A stretch of 64,000 nucleotides of DNA. It comes from Pseudonocardia alaniniphila (GTDB lineage Bacteria; Actinomycetota; Actinomycetes; Mycobacteriales; Pseudonocardiaceae). Location: the NCBI RefSeq assembly GCF_022524485.1, contig NZ_JAKXMK010000008.1, positions 62,001-126,000 on the forward strand, given 5' to 3'. The notes below the pieces were generated by a model, which was given only the letters and a program-made list of their open reading frames with translations, made no database searches and was not told where the DNA came from. The first letter of the stretch is position 1; each line of letters opens with the position of its first letter. Positions 25,498 to 34,213 of this stretch are shown one piece after another. The position numbers were made by a program, and so were the translations under genes.

Positions 25498-28464
25498 CTA
25501 GGAACGTCGCGTTACAGGCATGTTTCCTCGCTGCTCAGGGCCTGCTAAGTCCGGTACCCGATCAGCAGCCGGCGCCCGCCGGTTCACTCGTCGTCGCCCT
25601 GAGAGCGGGCCGCGTTTCCCGGAGCTCTGCGACGCCCGTGCAGCAAGACGTTCCTCCAGACGGGCGTGGCGGAACTGGTACACGGCTCCCACCTGCCGCA
25701 ACACGCCACGGCGGTGGGCGTCGTCGAGGAAGCGCATGAGTCGCAACGGGGTGCTGCCCCGCGCAGCCAGCCAGGCGCGGGTGACGACGGAGGCACCCCA
25801 GGCCCGGGCGAGGCACACCGTGAGACCGACCCCGAGACCGAAGACGAGGCCGACCACGAAGGCCGTGACGAGGTCCGGTGCGGACCGGAAGACCAGACCA
25901 CCGATCGCGGCACCCGCGAGCCCGTAGATCACGGTCCCGACCATCCTCATCAGGAAGTGGCCGAGCAGCGCGGCCGCCACCCCACCGGCGAGGACGAGTG
26001 CGAGGTCGAAGCGGCCGTCCAGTACCCCGAGATACCGGGTCTCGCGGGAGAAGGCGAAGGCCATCGCGTAGAAGAGGCCGAGCGACACCGTCAAGGACAA
26101 CGCGAACCACGCGGCTGCCGCCCGGTCGTTCCGCAACACGCTGGCCGGGCTCGACACCGCCCGCACGTCGACCGGGGTGCCCAGCCAGACGTGCACCCCG
26201 ATGGACAGCCCGAAGACCACGGCGAGCAGGCCGATCACCGCGAGCGACAACGAATAGCCGAGCCCCAGGCACACCGCGATCACGACGCCGATCAGAAACC
26301 TGCGCAGGAACCTGGCGCCGGTGCCCCGCATCCGGAACTCGACGTGCATCGGGCCGGGCCGTCGTCCGACGGCGTGGGCCAGGCAGCCGGCCAGTACGAA
26401 CGACAGGCCGTAGATCGTCCCGACCAGGGGGCCGCCGGCGAGCCAGCCGCTGAGAGCGAACAGCAGGGCAGGCGGCAGACCGAGGAACAGGCTGCTGACC
26501 AGGCTCGGAACCGACCGGTCGAGCAGCCACCACGCGAGGTTGCGGGCAGGCAGCCGGTGCACGTGCTGGGCGAGGAACATGAGCCACCGCTCGGCCTGCC
26601 GCGGGTCGTAGCTGTGCCCGGACGCCGGGCTTCGGTGCTGCGCGGGTGGAGCTGGCGCTTGCCGGTAGACGGCGGGCAGGTAGGCGTCCAGGAGGTGGCC
26701 TTCGATCGCGCCCCGGTCGGGGAACCGGGTGGGATCGCAGAGATCAGCGGGGTTCGAACCGGGATGTGCGTAGGCGGTTCTCGCCAGGTCCACCATCAAT
26801 GGGGTGCGGAGTGCCTGTGCCGACGGACCGTCCGGGTTGCGGCGCAGGTGGTCCACGAGGGGCTCCCAGCGGGTCTCACCGAGCCTCCTGCGGGCGGTGA
26901 GGAACGCGATGGCGTCCTCGACGACCACCGGTTCGATCTCGACGACGGCCGCGCTGGCCAGCATCGATCCCGCCTGGTTCACGGCGAACTCGTAGTCGGT
27001 GCTGCGACACGTCACCACCAGTGGACGCCCGCCCGCCACCGCCCGGTCGAGCGCGTCGATCGCCGCGGCGTGCAACGCGGGAGGTGTCTCGTCGAGGCCG
27101 TCGAGCACCGGGATGATCCGGCCCTCGAGAACGAGCCGGGTGGCGGCGTCCGGGCCGTAGGCGGACCGGTTCGCCAGAGCCGGGTACTCCTCGACGAGCC
27201 TGCGGGCCAGCCATCGGTGCAGGTGCTCACGGTGGGGGTTCCACGACGCCAGAGGCAGCAGCACCGGGATCGGCTCGCCGGGAAGGGGATCGGCGAGCAG
27301 CCCCAGGGTGAACAGGATGGCCATCACCGACTTGCCGGCGCCGGGCTCCCCCAGCACCACCAGCTGTCGCGCGGGGATCTGCCGGAACTGTGCGACCACG
27401 TCGCCGAGGCCGCCGCACAGGGTCAGGCGATCGGGCCGGGCGCCGTCCGGCCCGTCACCCAGCACGGCGGACGCGACCGCCGCCACCTGCCGTCCCGTGC
27501 CCGACCACCGCACCGGAACCGGTTCGGGCCGGTTCAGCGACCGCATCTCGACCTCGACCGTCCACTGCCGGGAGATCGCCGACGCCAGCTCGCCGACCGC
27601 CCTGTCGAGACGGTCGTCGCGCGGGCCCGCGAAGGGCTCCCTCGCGGCAGCGACCGTCTCGGCCGCCGGTGGGCCCGCCTCGCTCCGGGGCGGCTCGAGC
27701 TCCCGGGGCGGTTGGGGCTCACCGGCGAGGATGCGTTCGTGCAGCTGGAGAACCTCGCTGCCGGGATCGATGCCGAGCTCGTCGACGAGGCGCGTGCGCA
27801 GCTGATGGAAGACGTTCAGCGCGTCCGCCTGGCGCCCGCCCCGGTGCAACGCGAGCATGAGCTGTGCGTGCAGCTTCTCGCGCAGCGGATGCTCCGCGAC
27901 CAGCTCCATCAGCTCGGCGGCGACGTCCTGGTGCTGCCCCAGCGCGAGCTGCCACTCGATGCACTGCTCGATGGCACCGAGCCGCTGCTCGTTCAGCAAC
28001 GTGACGCGGTTCGCCAGCACGGAGACGCACAAGCCGTCGAGCACGGAGCCGCCCCAGAGCCCCAGAGCCCCGCGGGCCTCCCGAACGGCCTCCGGGAGCC
28101 GGCCCTCCGCGGCGAGCTGCCGGGCGTCGGAGAGACCGCGGGTGAACCGCAGCAGGTCCAGCTGCTCCTCGGTGACTGCGATCCGGTATCCGGGCCCCTC
28201 GGTGACGATGACGTTCCCGCCACCCTTACCGCTGCCGCCCAGGCGCTCCCGCAACACCGACACGCAGTTCTGTACCTGCTTGACCGCGGTTGCCGGCGGG
28301 TCGTCGTCCCAGACCGCCTCGACCAGTTTCGACAGCGGCACCACCGAGTTGGGCGTCAGCAGCAAGGCCGCGACCACCCGCTGATGTCTGGTGCTCGGCA
28401 ACGCCACTCTGTCCCCGTCGTTGGTGACCTCGAGTGTTCCGAGCACGCGGAACTGCAACGCCAT
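25498..28464 (-). CDS. SARP/AfsR-like regulator fused to NACHT ATPase and membrane helices
   Basis: 988 residues. Residues 1-95 are an OmpR-type winged helix and 100-250 a bacterial transcriptional activator domain, together a SARP. A Pro-rich linker (250-270) leads to a NACHT-type NTPase with Walker A GEPGAGKS (372-379), Walker B IIPVLDGLDE (450-459) and a sensor at VTCRSTDY (484-491). A region with several hydrophobic helices spans about 640-900, followed by a basic C-terminal tail. AfsR-type regulators usually end in TPR repeats and are soluble; a polytopic C-terminus is unusual. It lies between the Hip1-like hydrolase and glnA2. Probably a membrane-anchored, NTP-dependent transcription factor; its signal and targets are unknown. 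Confidence 0.85.
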   Translation of the reverse strand: MALQFRVLGTLEVTNDGDRVALPSTRHQRVVAALLLTPNSVVPLSKLVEAVWDDDPPATAVKQVQNCVSVLRERLGGSGKGGGNVIVTEGPGYRIAVTEEQLDLLRFTRGLSDARQLAAEGRLPEAVREARGALGLWGGSVLDGLCVSVLANRVTLLNEQRLGAIEQCIEWQLALGQHQDVAAELMELVAEHPLREKLHAQLMLALHRGGRQADALNVFHQLRTRLVDELGIDPGSEVLQLHERILAGEPQPPRELEPPRSEAGPPAAETVAAAREPFAGPRDDRLDRAVGELASAISRQWTVEVEMRSLNRPEPVPVRWSGTGRQVAAVASAVLGDGPDGARPDRLTLCGGLGDVVAQFRQIPARQLVVLGEPGAGKSVMAILFTLGLLADPLPGEPIPVLLPLASWNPHREHLHRWLARRLVEEYPALANRSAYGPDAATRLVLEGRIIPVLDGLDETPPALHAAAIDALDRAVAGGRPLVVTCRSTDYEFAVNQAGSMLASAAVVEIEPVVVEDAIAFLTARRRLGETRWEPLVDHLRRNPDGPSAQALRTPLMVDLARTAYAHPGSNPADLCDPTRFPDRGAIEGHLLDAYLPAVYRQAPAPPAQHRSPASGHSYDPRQAERWLMFLAQHVHRLPARNLAWWLLDRSVPSLVSSLFLGLPPALLFALSGWLAGGPLVGTIYGLSFVLAGCLAHAVGRRPGPMHVEFRMRGTGARFLRRFLIGVVIAVCLGLGYSLSLAVIGLLAVVFGLSIGVHVWLGTPVDVRAVSSPASVLRNDRAAAAWFALSLTVSLGLFYAMAFAFSRETRYLGVLDGRFDLALVLAGGVAAALLGHFLMRMVGTVIYGLAGAAIGGLVFRSAPDLVTAFVVGLVFGLGVGLTVCLARAWGASVVTRAWLAARGSTPLRLMRFLDDAHRRGVLRQVGAVYQFRHARLEERLAARASQSSGKRGPLSGRRRVNRRAPAADRVPDLAGPEQRGNMPVTRRS

Positions 28465-28469
28465 GCTTC

Positions 28470-28492
28470 CCCCCGCACGTCCAGCGCGGGGG
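28470..28492 (-). promoter_or_regulatory. GC hairpin sequestering the SARP-NACHT ribosome-binding site
   Basis: A 7-bp stem CCCCCGC / GCGGGGG with a 9-nt loop. Its transcript-3' arm is the G-rich Shine-Dalgarno sequence just upstream of the ATG at 28464. It could limit translation initiation. Confidence 0.45.
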
Positions 28493-28629
28493 ATGCTACC
28501 GGTAGTAGCCGATCGACCACCGTTTGCGCCGAATTCCGCTAGAAGGACAGCGGAAGGACGCGATGATGACGGCGACTGTCACGGTCGGTCAGCCGCGTCC
28601 GCCACGAACGGCGCACGGGTGCGGCGGAT

Positions 28630-28665
28630 CGGTGATTGCCAGTCGTGGGGGGTTGTCAATCACCG
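28630..28665 (-). terminator. Hairpin downstream of the Hip1-like hydrolase
   Basis: 9-bp inverted repeat CGGTGATTG / CAATCACCG with an 18-nt loop, about 25 nt after the hydrolase stop. It could be a terminator, or an operator for the downstream SARP-NACHT gene. The rest of 28465-28689 shows no gene. Confidence 0.45.
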
Positions 28666-28689
28666 TTCCGCACGCAGGTACGGCCCCGG

Positions 28690-30264
28690 TCAGCCAGCGC
28701 GGCACACCGTGTCCACCGGAGGCAACGCACCGTCGATCAGGTACTTCGAGACGGCGTCGTCCACGCACGGCACGCCCTGCAGGGCCACCGTGTGCTGCGT
28801 GCCCTCGTAGGTGAGCAGGTTCCCGTGCAGCGCCTTCGCGAGGTCCACCCCGGCCTGGTACGGCGTGGCCGGATCCCCCGTCGTCGAGATCACGAGCGTC
28901 GCCGGGAGACCCTGCACCTGCGGCACGTGCGGCTGGCTCGTGGGCGGGCTCGGCCAGAAAGCGCACGGGTCGAGTGCCGGCACGATGCCGCGCCCGTCGT
29001 TACGGAACGGAGCGGCCTCGTTCGCCCTCCGGATCAGCTCGGCCTGCTGATCCCGGTCGGTGATCCGCTCCTCGTCCACGCAGCTGATGGAGATGAACGC
29101 CTCGATGTCGTTGGCGTAGCGGCCGTCGGGGTCGCGGCCGTTGTAGATGTCGGCCAGCCGCAGCAGGATCGTGCCGTCGCCCGACGCCAGCATCGACAGG
29201 CCGCGCGAGAGCGCCGGCCACAGCTGGGAGAGGTAGAGGGCCTGGATCGTGCCCGTCACCGCGTCCGGGTAGGACAGCGTGCGGCTGCCGTTCTCGGCCC
29301 CCACGGGCTTGTCGATCAGCGGGCGGGTCAGCGCCTGGAACGCCGTGGTCGCCTGGGCGGGATCGGTGCCGAGCGGGCAGTTCGGCTGACGCGCGCAGTC
29401 GGCGGCGAACGCGTCGAACGCCTGCTGGAACCCCGCGTTCTGCTTCACGGTGCGATCCACCGTGGTCTCGGTCGGGTCCAGCGCGCCGTCGAGCACGAGC
29501 GCCCGCACGTTCTGCGGGAACGCCTCCGCGTAGGCGGATCCGATGCGCGTGCCGTAGGAGAAGCCGAGGTAGGTGAGCTTCTCGTCGCCGAGCGCCGCGC
29601 GCAGGATGTCGAGGTCCTTGACGACGTCACGCGTGCCGACGTTCGACAGCACCTCGGGTCCGCCGGACCGCTCGCTGCACCGCTGCGCGTACTGCCGGTT
29701 CTCGGCCTCGGTCTGGTCGACCCCCGCGGGCGACGGGTCGACGTCCAGGTCGGCCCGTTCGGCCTCCCATTCCGCGTCGTTCAGGCAGTCGAGGGCGGGC
29801 CGGCTCGCGCCCACGCCACGCGGGTCGAACCCGACGAGGTCGAAGCGCTGGTTCAGCGGGCTCTGGGCGACCCGGCTCGACAGCGACGCGGCTGCGCTCG
29901 TCCCCGACGCGCCGGGGCCGCCGGGGTTGATGACGAGCGAACCGATCCGCTCCCCGGTCGCCCGTTGCCGCAGAACCGCGATCTGCCCCGTCCGGCCGCC
30001 CGGATCGGCGTAGTCGAGCGGCACCTCCAGACGGGCGCACTCGAACTTCGGGTCGGCGAAGGCCTCCCGGTCACTCGCCGACACGGCGAAGTCCGCGCAT
30101 GGTCCCCAGGAGAGCTGCTGCTCGTAGAAGCGGGCCAGCTGTGCCTGCTGGTCGGGGCCGCCCGGACCGGCCGTGCCGGTCGTCGACTGGGTGCACGCCA
30201 CCAACAGCAGAGCGGCGCAACACAATGCTGCGACGAATGTGGTCGATCTGATGCGGTCTGACAC
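28690..30264 (-). CDS. Secreted lipoprotein alpha/beta hydrolase (Hip1/CaeA-like)
   Basis: 524 residues. The N-terminal signal peptide ends in the lipobox LVAC (Cys24), indicating a surface-anchored lipoprotein. The alpha/beta hydrolase fold shows the oxyanion segment NPGGPGASG, the nucleophile elbow GFSYGT (Ser236), and a C-terminal TAP-like domain with the likely catalytic His in GTQHTVA. In M. tuberculosis the orthologous position next to panB is occupied by Rv2223c/Rv2224c (Hip1), a cell-envelope serine protease/esterase. It is transcribed divergently from panB, as there. Substrate unproven. Confidence 0.9.
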   Translation of the reverse strand: MSDRIRSTTFVAALCCAALLLVACTQSTTGTAGPGGPDQQAQLARFYEQQLSWGPCADFAVSASDREAFADPKFECARLEVPLDYADPGGRTGQIAVLRQRATGERIGSLVINPGGPGASGTSAAASLSSRVAQSPLNQRFDLVGFDPRGVGASRPALDCLNDAEWEAERADLDVDPSPAGVDQTEAENRQYAQRCSERSGGPEVLSNVGTRDVVKDLDILRAALGDEKLTYLGFSYGTRIGSAYAEAFPQNVRALVLDGALDPTETTVDRTVKQNAGFQQAFDAFAADCARQPNCPLGTDPAQATTAFQALTRPLIDKPVGAENGSRTLSYPDAVTGTIQALYLSQLWPALSRGLSMLASGDGTILLRLADIYNGRDPDGRYANDIEAFISISCVDEERITDRDQQAELIRRANEAAPFRNDGRGIVPALDPCAFWPSPPTSQPHVPQVQGLPATLVISTTGDPATPYQAGVDLAKALHGNLLTYEGTQHTVALQGVPCVDDAVSKYLIDGALPPVDTVCRAG

Positions 30265-30448
30265 CGCGCCAGCATGCCAGCGCCGGATCGTCCTGTATCT
30301 CCCCCCGCCCGAGCCTCACCCGGCGTCACGCCACCCGCGTGTGAACTCCATCCCAGAGCCGCTGCGGCGGGGCTTCGCAATGTCACGCTTTGTTCACCAG
30401 CACGTGACGACCCGGGGACCCCGAGCGGGCCTCGAGGGAGGACGGACG

Positions 30449-31345
30449 ATGATGTCGCAGCAGCCCACCACGCAGATTCCGACCGCCGCCACCTCTGGCG
30501 AGGTACAGCCGCCTTACCGCTCGGGACCGGCCGCCACGACCGGCAAGCCGAAGCGGACCCGCGTCCATCACCTGCGTGAGATGAAGGAGCGCGGCGAGCG
30601 CTGGCCGATGCTCACCGCCTACGACATGTACTCCGCCGAGATCTTCGACGAGGCAGGCATCCCCGTTCTTCTCGTCGGCGACTCGGCCGCCAACAACGTC
30701 TACGGCTACGACAGCACGCTCCCCGTCACCGTCGACGAGCTGATCCCGCTCGTCCGGGCCGTCGTGCGCGGCGCAAACTCCGCGCTCGTGGTGGCCGACC
30801 TGCCGTTCGGCAGCTACCAGATCGGCCCGGAACAGGCGCTCACCACCGGCTTCCGCTTCCTGAAGGAGGGTGGCGCGCACGCCGTCAAGCTCGAGGGCGG
30901 CGCCCGGTTCGCCCCGCAGGTCGAGGCGCTGGTGGGAGCCGGCATCCCGGTGATGGCCCACCTGGGGTTCACGCCCCAGAGCGAGCACGCGCTCGGCGGG
31001 TACCGGATCCAGGGTCGCGGCGAGTCGGGTGAGCGGCTGGTGGACGACGCACTGGCGCTGCAGGCGGCAGGGGCGTTCTCGGTGGTGCTGGAGATGGTGC
31101 CCGCGGACGTCGCCAAGCGGGTGACGGCCGAGCTCGTGATCCCGACGATCGGGATCGGCGCCGGCCCGGACACCGACGCCCAGGTGCTCGTCTGGTCGGA
31201 CATGGCCGGGATGAACCGCGGGCGCAAGCCACGGTTCGTCAAGCAGTACGCCGACCTCGGTGGAGTCCTGCTGGACGCCGCGAGGCGGTTCGGTGACGAC
31301 GTGCGCGGCGGGGAGTACCCCGACGCTGCGCACTCGTACAGCTGA
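30449..31345 (+). CDS. panB: 3-methyl-2-oxobutanoate hydroxymethyltransferase
   Basis: 298 residues. Ketopantoate synthesis is the first step of pantothenate/CoA biosynthesis and uses methylene-THF. The TIM-barrel motifs [50 protein letters not shown] and [16 protein letters not shown] are all present. A ~35-residue Pro/Thr-rich N-terminal extension precedes the catalytic domain, as in other actinobacteria. The ATG at 30449 follows GGGAGG; the adjacent ATG at 30452 is equally possible. Confidence 0.97.
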   Translation: MMSQQPTTQIPTAATSGEVQPPYRSGPAATTGKPKRTRVHHLREMKERGERWPMLTAYDMYSAEIFDEAGIPVLLVGDSAANNVYGYDSTLPVTVDELIPLVRAVVRGANSALVVADLPFGSYQIGPEQALTTGFRFLKEGGAHAVKLEGGARFAPQVEALVGAGIPVMAHLGFTPQSEHALGGYRIQGRGESGERLVDDALALQAAGAFSVVLEMVPADVAKRVTAELVIPTIGIGAGPDTDAQVLVWSDMAGMNRGRKPRFVKQYADLGGVLLDAARRFGDDVRGGEYPDAAHSYS

Positions 31346-31637
31346 GACCTCCCGCACGGGCGCGGGGCCCCGCGGCCGCGCCCGTGCGGTGAGCCATTCC
31401 GCGGTGACGAGAACGCGAAAGCACGATGAGTTCCGGAGGCGTCGTGGGTCTGAACCCACGTACCCAGGATGGTTCGCGAGTCTCGGTGGGGTGATCCGCG
31501 GGCATCCGTACCCAATGCGCGAGTCGCCCGAACGAGTTGCGCGAGTCGCCCGGATGCTCCGGCGACTCAGGCACGAACTTCGGGCGACTCGCGGAGTTCC
31601 GCGCAGGTCACGTCAGATCAGGTCAGGGTCGGGTGGT
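31346..31637. repeat. Intergenic region with repeated GCGCGAGTCGCCCG element
   Basis: No gene seen. The 14-mer GCGCGAGTCGCCCG occurs at 31517-31530 and again at 31539-31552, and its inverse CGGGCGACTCGCG at 31581-31593, so the second and third copies can pair as a 13-bp stem. Partial copies (CGCGAGTC, GGCGACTC) lie near 31474 and 31561. The element sits between convergent genes (panB and the GCS2-family gene), which suits a bidirectional terminator or a dispersed palindromic repeat. A second small hairpin, CGTGGGT-ctga-ACCCACG, lies near 31443-31460. Confidence 0.6.
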
Positions 31638-32738
31638 TCACGCACCGGGACGGCGCAGGCCGGCGACGCGCTCGCCGGCCTCGTACCGGGCGAGCATCTC
31701 GGCGGCGGGGCTTTCCCGGCCCGCCCAGCGCTCCCGCAGCCGCTCGAGCCGGGCCAGGTCGTCGTCGCGGCCGGCGAGCGCCGCCGCTGCTGCGTCGAGG
31801 AGGGCTCCCGTGCCGGCGTGCACGTCGTCGTCGCCCAGCCCGGCCACCGCGACGTGCTGGTGGAGCTCGGCGTCCGGCGTGGTGCGGCGCCCGGGCAGCG
31901 TCTCGTCCAGCACGAGCCCCGTGAGCCAGCTCAGCAGCTCCCCGTACAGCTCGAGGTCGGGACAGGCGTCGAAGGCCTTGAACTCGATGCGCCCCACCTC
32001 GGCCGCGAGCCGCGCCGGCTGGGTGAGCGACGGGTCGGCCTCCACCTGCTCGTCGCCGTCACCGAGGAACACCAGCACCGCCGGACGCACCCCGGTTCGG
32101 ATCGCCGTGCGTGCCGAGAGGCCGCCCCAGGGCCCCCCGTCGCGGAACGGTGACGAGAACGACAGCGGCACGAGCCACGGGCTGTAGTAGGTCAGCTTGC
32201 GGCCGACGTCGACGAGGGCGGCGGCGGCGAGCGCGGCGCAGGAGAGGTTCAGGTCGGGCCCGTAGGTCGACATGTGCAGGTGGGCGGTGCGCTCCTCCGG
32301 CGAGCCGAGCCGGTGGTGGCGCTCCCACTCGTTCAGCGGCGGCTCGATGACGTACTCCGAGCGCACGGGGTTGCACGCGATCACCGTGCTGCGCAGTTGC
32401 GAGGCGGCGAGCGCGTCGTCGAGCCGGGCCACGTCCTTCTGGACAGCGCTGACCGCCGCGTCGACGGAGGGGTGGATCCGGGTGCGGATCTCGATGCCCT
32501 TGGGGTCGCACCGCACCAGCTGCCCGTCGGTGTCGAACCGCTCGTAGCCCTCCACGTACCAACGCTTGCGCTTGATCCCCTGGTCCCCGATGCGCAGGTC
32601 GGGATAGTCGGAGGGGTCCTCCGGGAGTGCGTCGACGACGGCCTGCAGCTCGTCGAACGAGGTGTCGGTGTAGTCGGCGAAGCTGCCATCGAGGTGGAGC
32701 AGCGCGCACTCGTGCTCGATTCCGTAGCGGAACTGCAC
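31638..32738 (-). CDS. GCS2-family glutamate-cysteine ligase-like carboxylate-amine ligase
   Basis: 366 residues from GTG 32738 (GGAGG upstream). The N-terminus FRYGIEHECALLHLDGSFAD is the family's glutamate/metal-binding strand, and ERTAHLHMSTYG and GRIEFKAFDACPDLELYGEL match later catalytic strands. GCS2-like enzymes ligate an amino acid carboxylate to an amine using ATP; the true substrate is often not glutamate/cysteine in mycothiol producers. It converges on panB, and a homologue also neighbours panB in mycobacteria as far as I recall. Confidence 0.75.
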   Translation of the reverse strand: MQFRYGIEHECALLHLDGSFADYTDTSFDELQAVVDALPEDPSDYPDLRIGDQGIKRKRWYVEGYERFDTDGQLVRCDPKGIEIRTRIHPSVDAAVSAVQKDVARLDDALAASQLRSTVIACNPVRSEYVIEPPLNEWERHHRLGSPEERTAHLHMSTYGPDLNLSCAALAAAALVDVGRKLTYYSPWLVPLSFSSPFRDGGPWGGLSARTAIRTGVRPAVLVFLGDGDEQVEADPSLTQPARLAAEVGRIEFKAFDACPDLELYGELLSWLTGLVLDETLPGRRTTPDAELHQHVAVAGLGDDDVHAGTGALLDAAAAALAGRDDDLARLERLRERWAGRESPAAEMLARYEAGERVAGLRRPGA

Positions 32739-32780
32739 CGGTCGGCCTCCAGGATCTGGGTGGTCCACAAGCGGAAGAAA

Positions 32781-32794
32781 TAAGGCTAGCCTTA
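32781..32794. promoter_or_regulatory. Iron-box-like palindrome TAAGGCTAGCCTTA
   Basis: Perfect 14-nt palindrome in the divergent promoter region between the GCS2-family gene and the nitroreductase, about 28 nt before the latter's start. It matches most of the right-hand part of the DtxR/IdeR box (consensus TTAGGTTAGGCTAACCTAA) but not the full 19-mer. A DtxR-family regulator is encoded in this window. Confidence 0.4.
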
Positions 32795-32821
32795 CAGCAA
32801 CTCTCGCGGTCGGAGGTGTCG

Positions 32822-33385
32822 GTGAGCGGTGCGGATCCGCTGTCAGTACTGCGTGATCGGCGATCGAGGGCTGCGCTGGCCTTGCCCGCCCCACCTCGCG
32901 AGACGCTACAAGAGATTCTGGTCGCCGCGTGCTCCGCGCCCGACCACGCGCGCCTTCGTCCGTGGCGGTTCATCGTGGTCGAGGAGACGGCACGGGAGGC
33001 CCTCGGCGACGCCTTCGCCGCGGCCCACGCCGAGCGCGAGCCGAATGCCGGTGCCGCTGATCTGCGCCGCACACGCGCGAAGGCGCTGCGCGCCCCGTTG
33101 ATCGTCGTGGTGGTGTCGGCACCGCGGGAGCACCCGAAGGTCCCCTTCTGGGAGCAACGCGCCTCAGCGGCCTGCGTGGCGTACGGCGTCGTGCTCGCCG
33201 CCCACGCCCGCGGTGTCGGGGCGATGTGGCGCACCGGGTGGTACGGCGACGCGCCGAAGGTGCGTGCCCACCTCGGGATCGACGACGGCGAAGAGGTGAT
33301 GGGCTGGGTCTATCTCGGCACACCGGCGGGCGCCGAGCCCGCGCCGCGTCCGGCGGCCGAGCCGCCCGTCACCTGGCTCGGCTGA
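32822..33385 (+). CDS. Nitroreductase-family flavoprotein (YdjA-like)
   Basis: 187 residues, matching the short YdjA-type nitroreductases (~183). FMN-binding segments: DRRSRAAL near the N-terminus, ACSAPDHARLRPWRF, and the C-terminal ARGVGAMWRTGWYGD. It probably reduces a quinone or nitro compound with NAD(P)H; the physiological substrate is unknown. GTG 32822 was chosen, with GGAGG five bases upstream; another GTG at 32816 would overlap that site. Confidence 0.88.
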   Translation: MSGADPLSVLRDRRSRAALALPAPPRETLQEILVAACSAPDHARLRPWRFIVVEETAREALGDAFAAAHAEREPNAGAADLRRTRAKALRAPLIVVVVSAPREHPKVPFWEQRASAACVAYGVVLAAHARGVGAMWRTGWYGDAPKVRAHLGIDDGEEVMGWVYLGTPAGAEPAPRPAAEPPVTWLG

Positions 33386-33423
33386 GCTCCCGCATCAGCC
33401 GGCAACGGTTCATACCGGCGACC

Positions 33424-33455
33424 GGTCGCGGGGAGAACGGATCCTCCCCGCGACC
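33424..33455. terminator. Bidirectional hairpin between nitroreductase and isomerase genes
   Basis: 12-bp perfect stem GGTCGCGGGGAG / CTCCCCGCGACC with an 8-nt loop, between two convergent stop codons. Confidence 0.75.
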
Positions 33456-33472
33456 GTGACGGCCTCGCCCTG

Positions 33473-34213
33473 TCAGAGCCAGCGCGGCAGCGCCGGGAGC
33501 TTCCCGCCGTCGATGCAGCACAGCGGCCTGCCCGTGCTGCGGCCGAGCAGCCACGCCACCAGCTCGGGAGCGGGCCCGGTGACGGTCACCGGATCGGGCA
33601 CGTCGCGGGTGTTCCAGGAACGCTCAGGGGCGACCAGACGCAGGCCGGGGCAGTCGGTCTTCTCCCCCATCATCGACGCCACCTCGGTGAGCAGTTCTGC
33701 GAGCATCGGCGCCGGCAGATCGGCGAACGACGCCCCGACGTCGAGGTCGACGGCGTGGATCCACATCTCGCGCGCCCGCATCCAGGGGATCTCGGACGCC
33801 GGGATCTCCCGGCCCTGCACGTTCGTGACCCTCGCCGACCACGCCTCGCGCGGCATCTTCCGCACGACCTGGGCCAGCCGGTCCGACGACGTGACGACGT
33901 CGTCACGGATCTCGGCGGGCTTACGGGCTGCGCCTGCCTCGATGTCGGCGCTGCGCTGCTCCAGGCTGGCGTAGGCAGGTGTGCGCACGCCGGTGCGGGC
34001 CCAGGTGAGCAGGTTGACCATGCCGTCGGCGCTGCGGGCGAGGTGCGTCAGCACATGCGCCCGGCTCCAACCCGGCAGGGCCGACGGCGCCGCGAAGGCG
34101 TCGTCGCCCATCCGCGTCATCAGCCCACGTAGGTGCGCTGCGCCGTCGGCCGCCCACGCGAGGCTGTTGGTCAGCGACCGCGGGCTCGTGCCGATGTTGG
34201 CCGGACTGGTCAT
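33473..34213 (-). CDS. Mycothiol-dependent maleylpyruvate isomerase-family protein
   Basis: 246 residues from ATG 34213. The N-terminal DinB-like four-helix domain carries the metal-binding pattern PGWSRAHVLTHLARSADG plus a later His in MWIHAVDLD, and a small C-terminal domain follows. The ATG overlaps the stop of the upstream FAH gene by 4 nt (ATGA), so the two are translationally coupled. In corynebacteria a maleylpyruvate isomerase and a fumarylpyruvate hydrolase act consecutively in gentisate catabolism. The family is broad, so the exact substrate is inferred from this pairing. Confidence 0.82.
   Translation of the reverse strand: MTSPANIGTSPRSLTNSLAWAADGAAHLRGLMTRMGDDAFAAPSALPGWSRAHVLTHLARSADGMVNLLTWARTGVRTPAYASLEQRSADIEAGAARKPAEIRDDVVTSSDRLAQVVRKMPREAWSARVTNVQGREIPASEIPWMRAREMWIHAVDLDVGASFADLPAPMLAELLTEVASMMGEKTDCPGLRLVAPERSWNTRDVPDPVTVTGPAPELVAWLLGRSTGRPLCCIDGGKLPALPRWL

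Noticed and set aside
31430..31490. Possible tRNA or tRNA remnant near GTGGGTCTGAACCCACG
   Set aside because: Only one short hairpin forms; there is no T-loop GTTCGAATC pattern, acceptor stem or D-loop.
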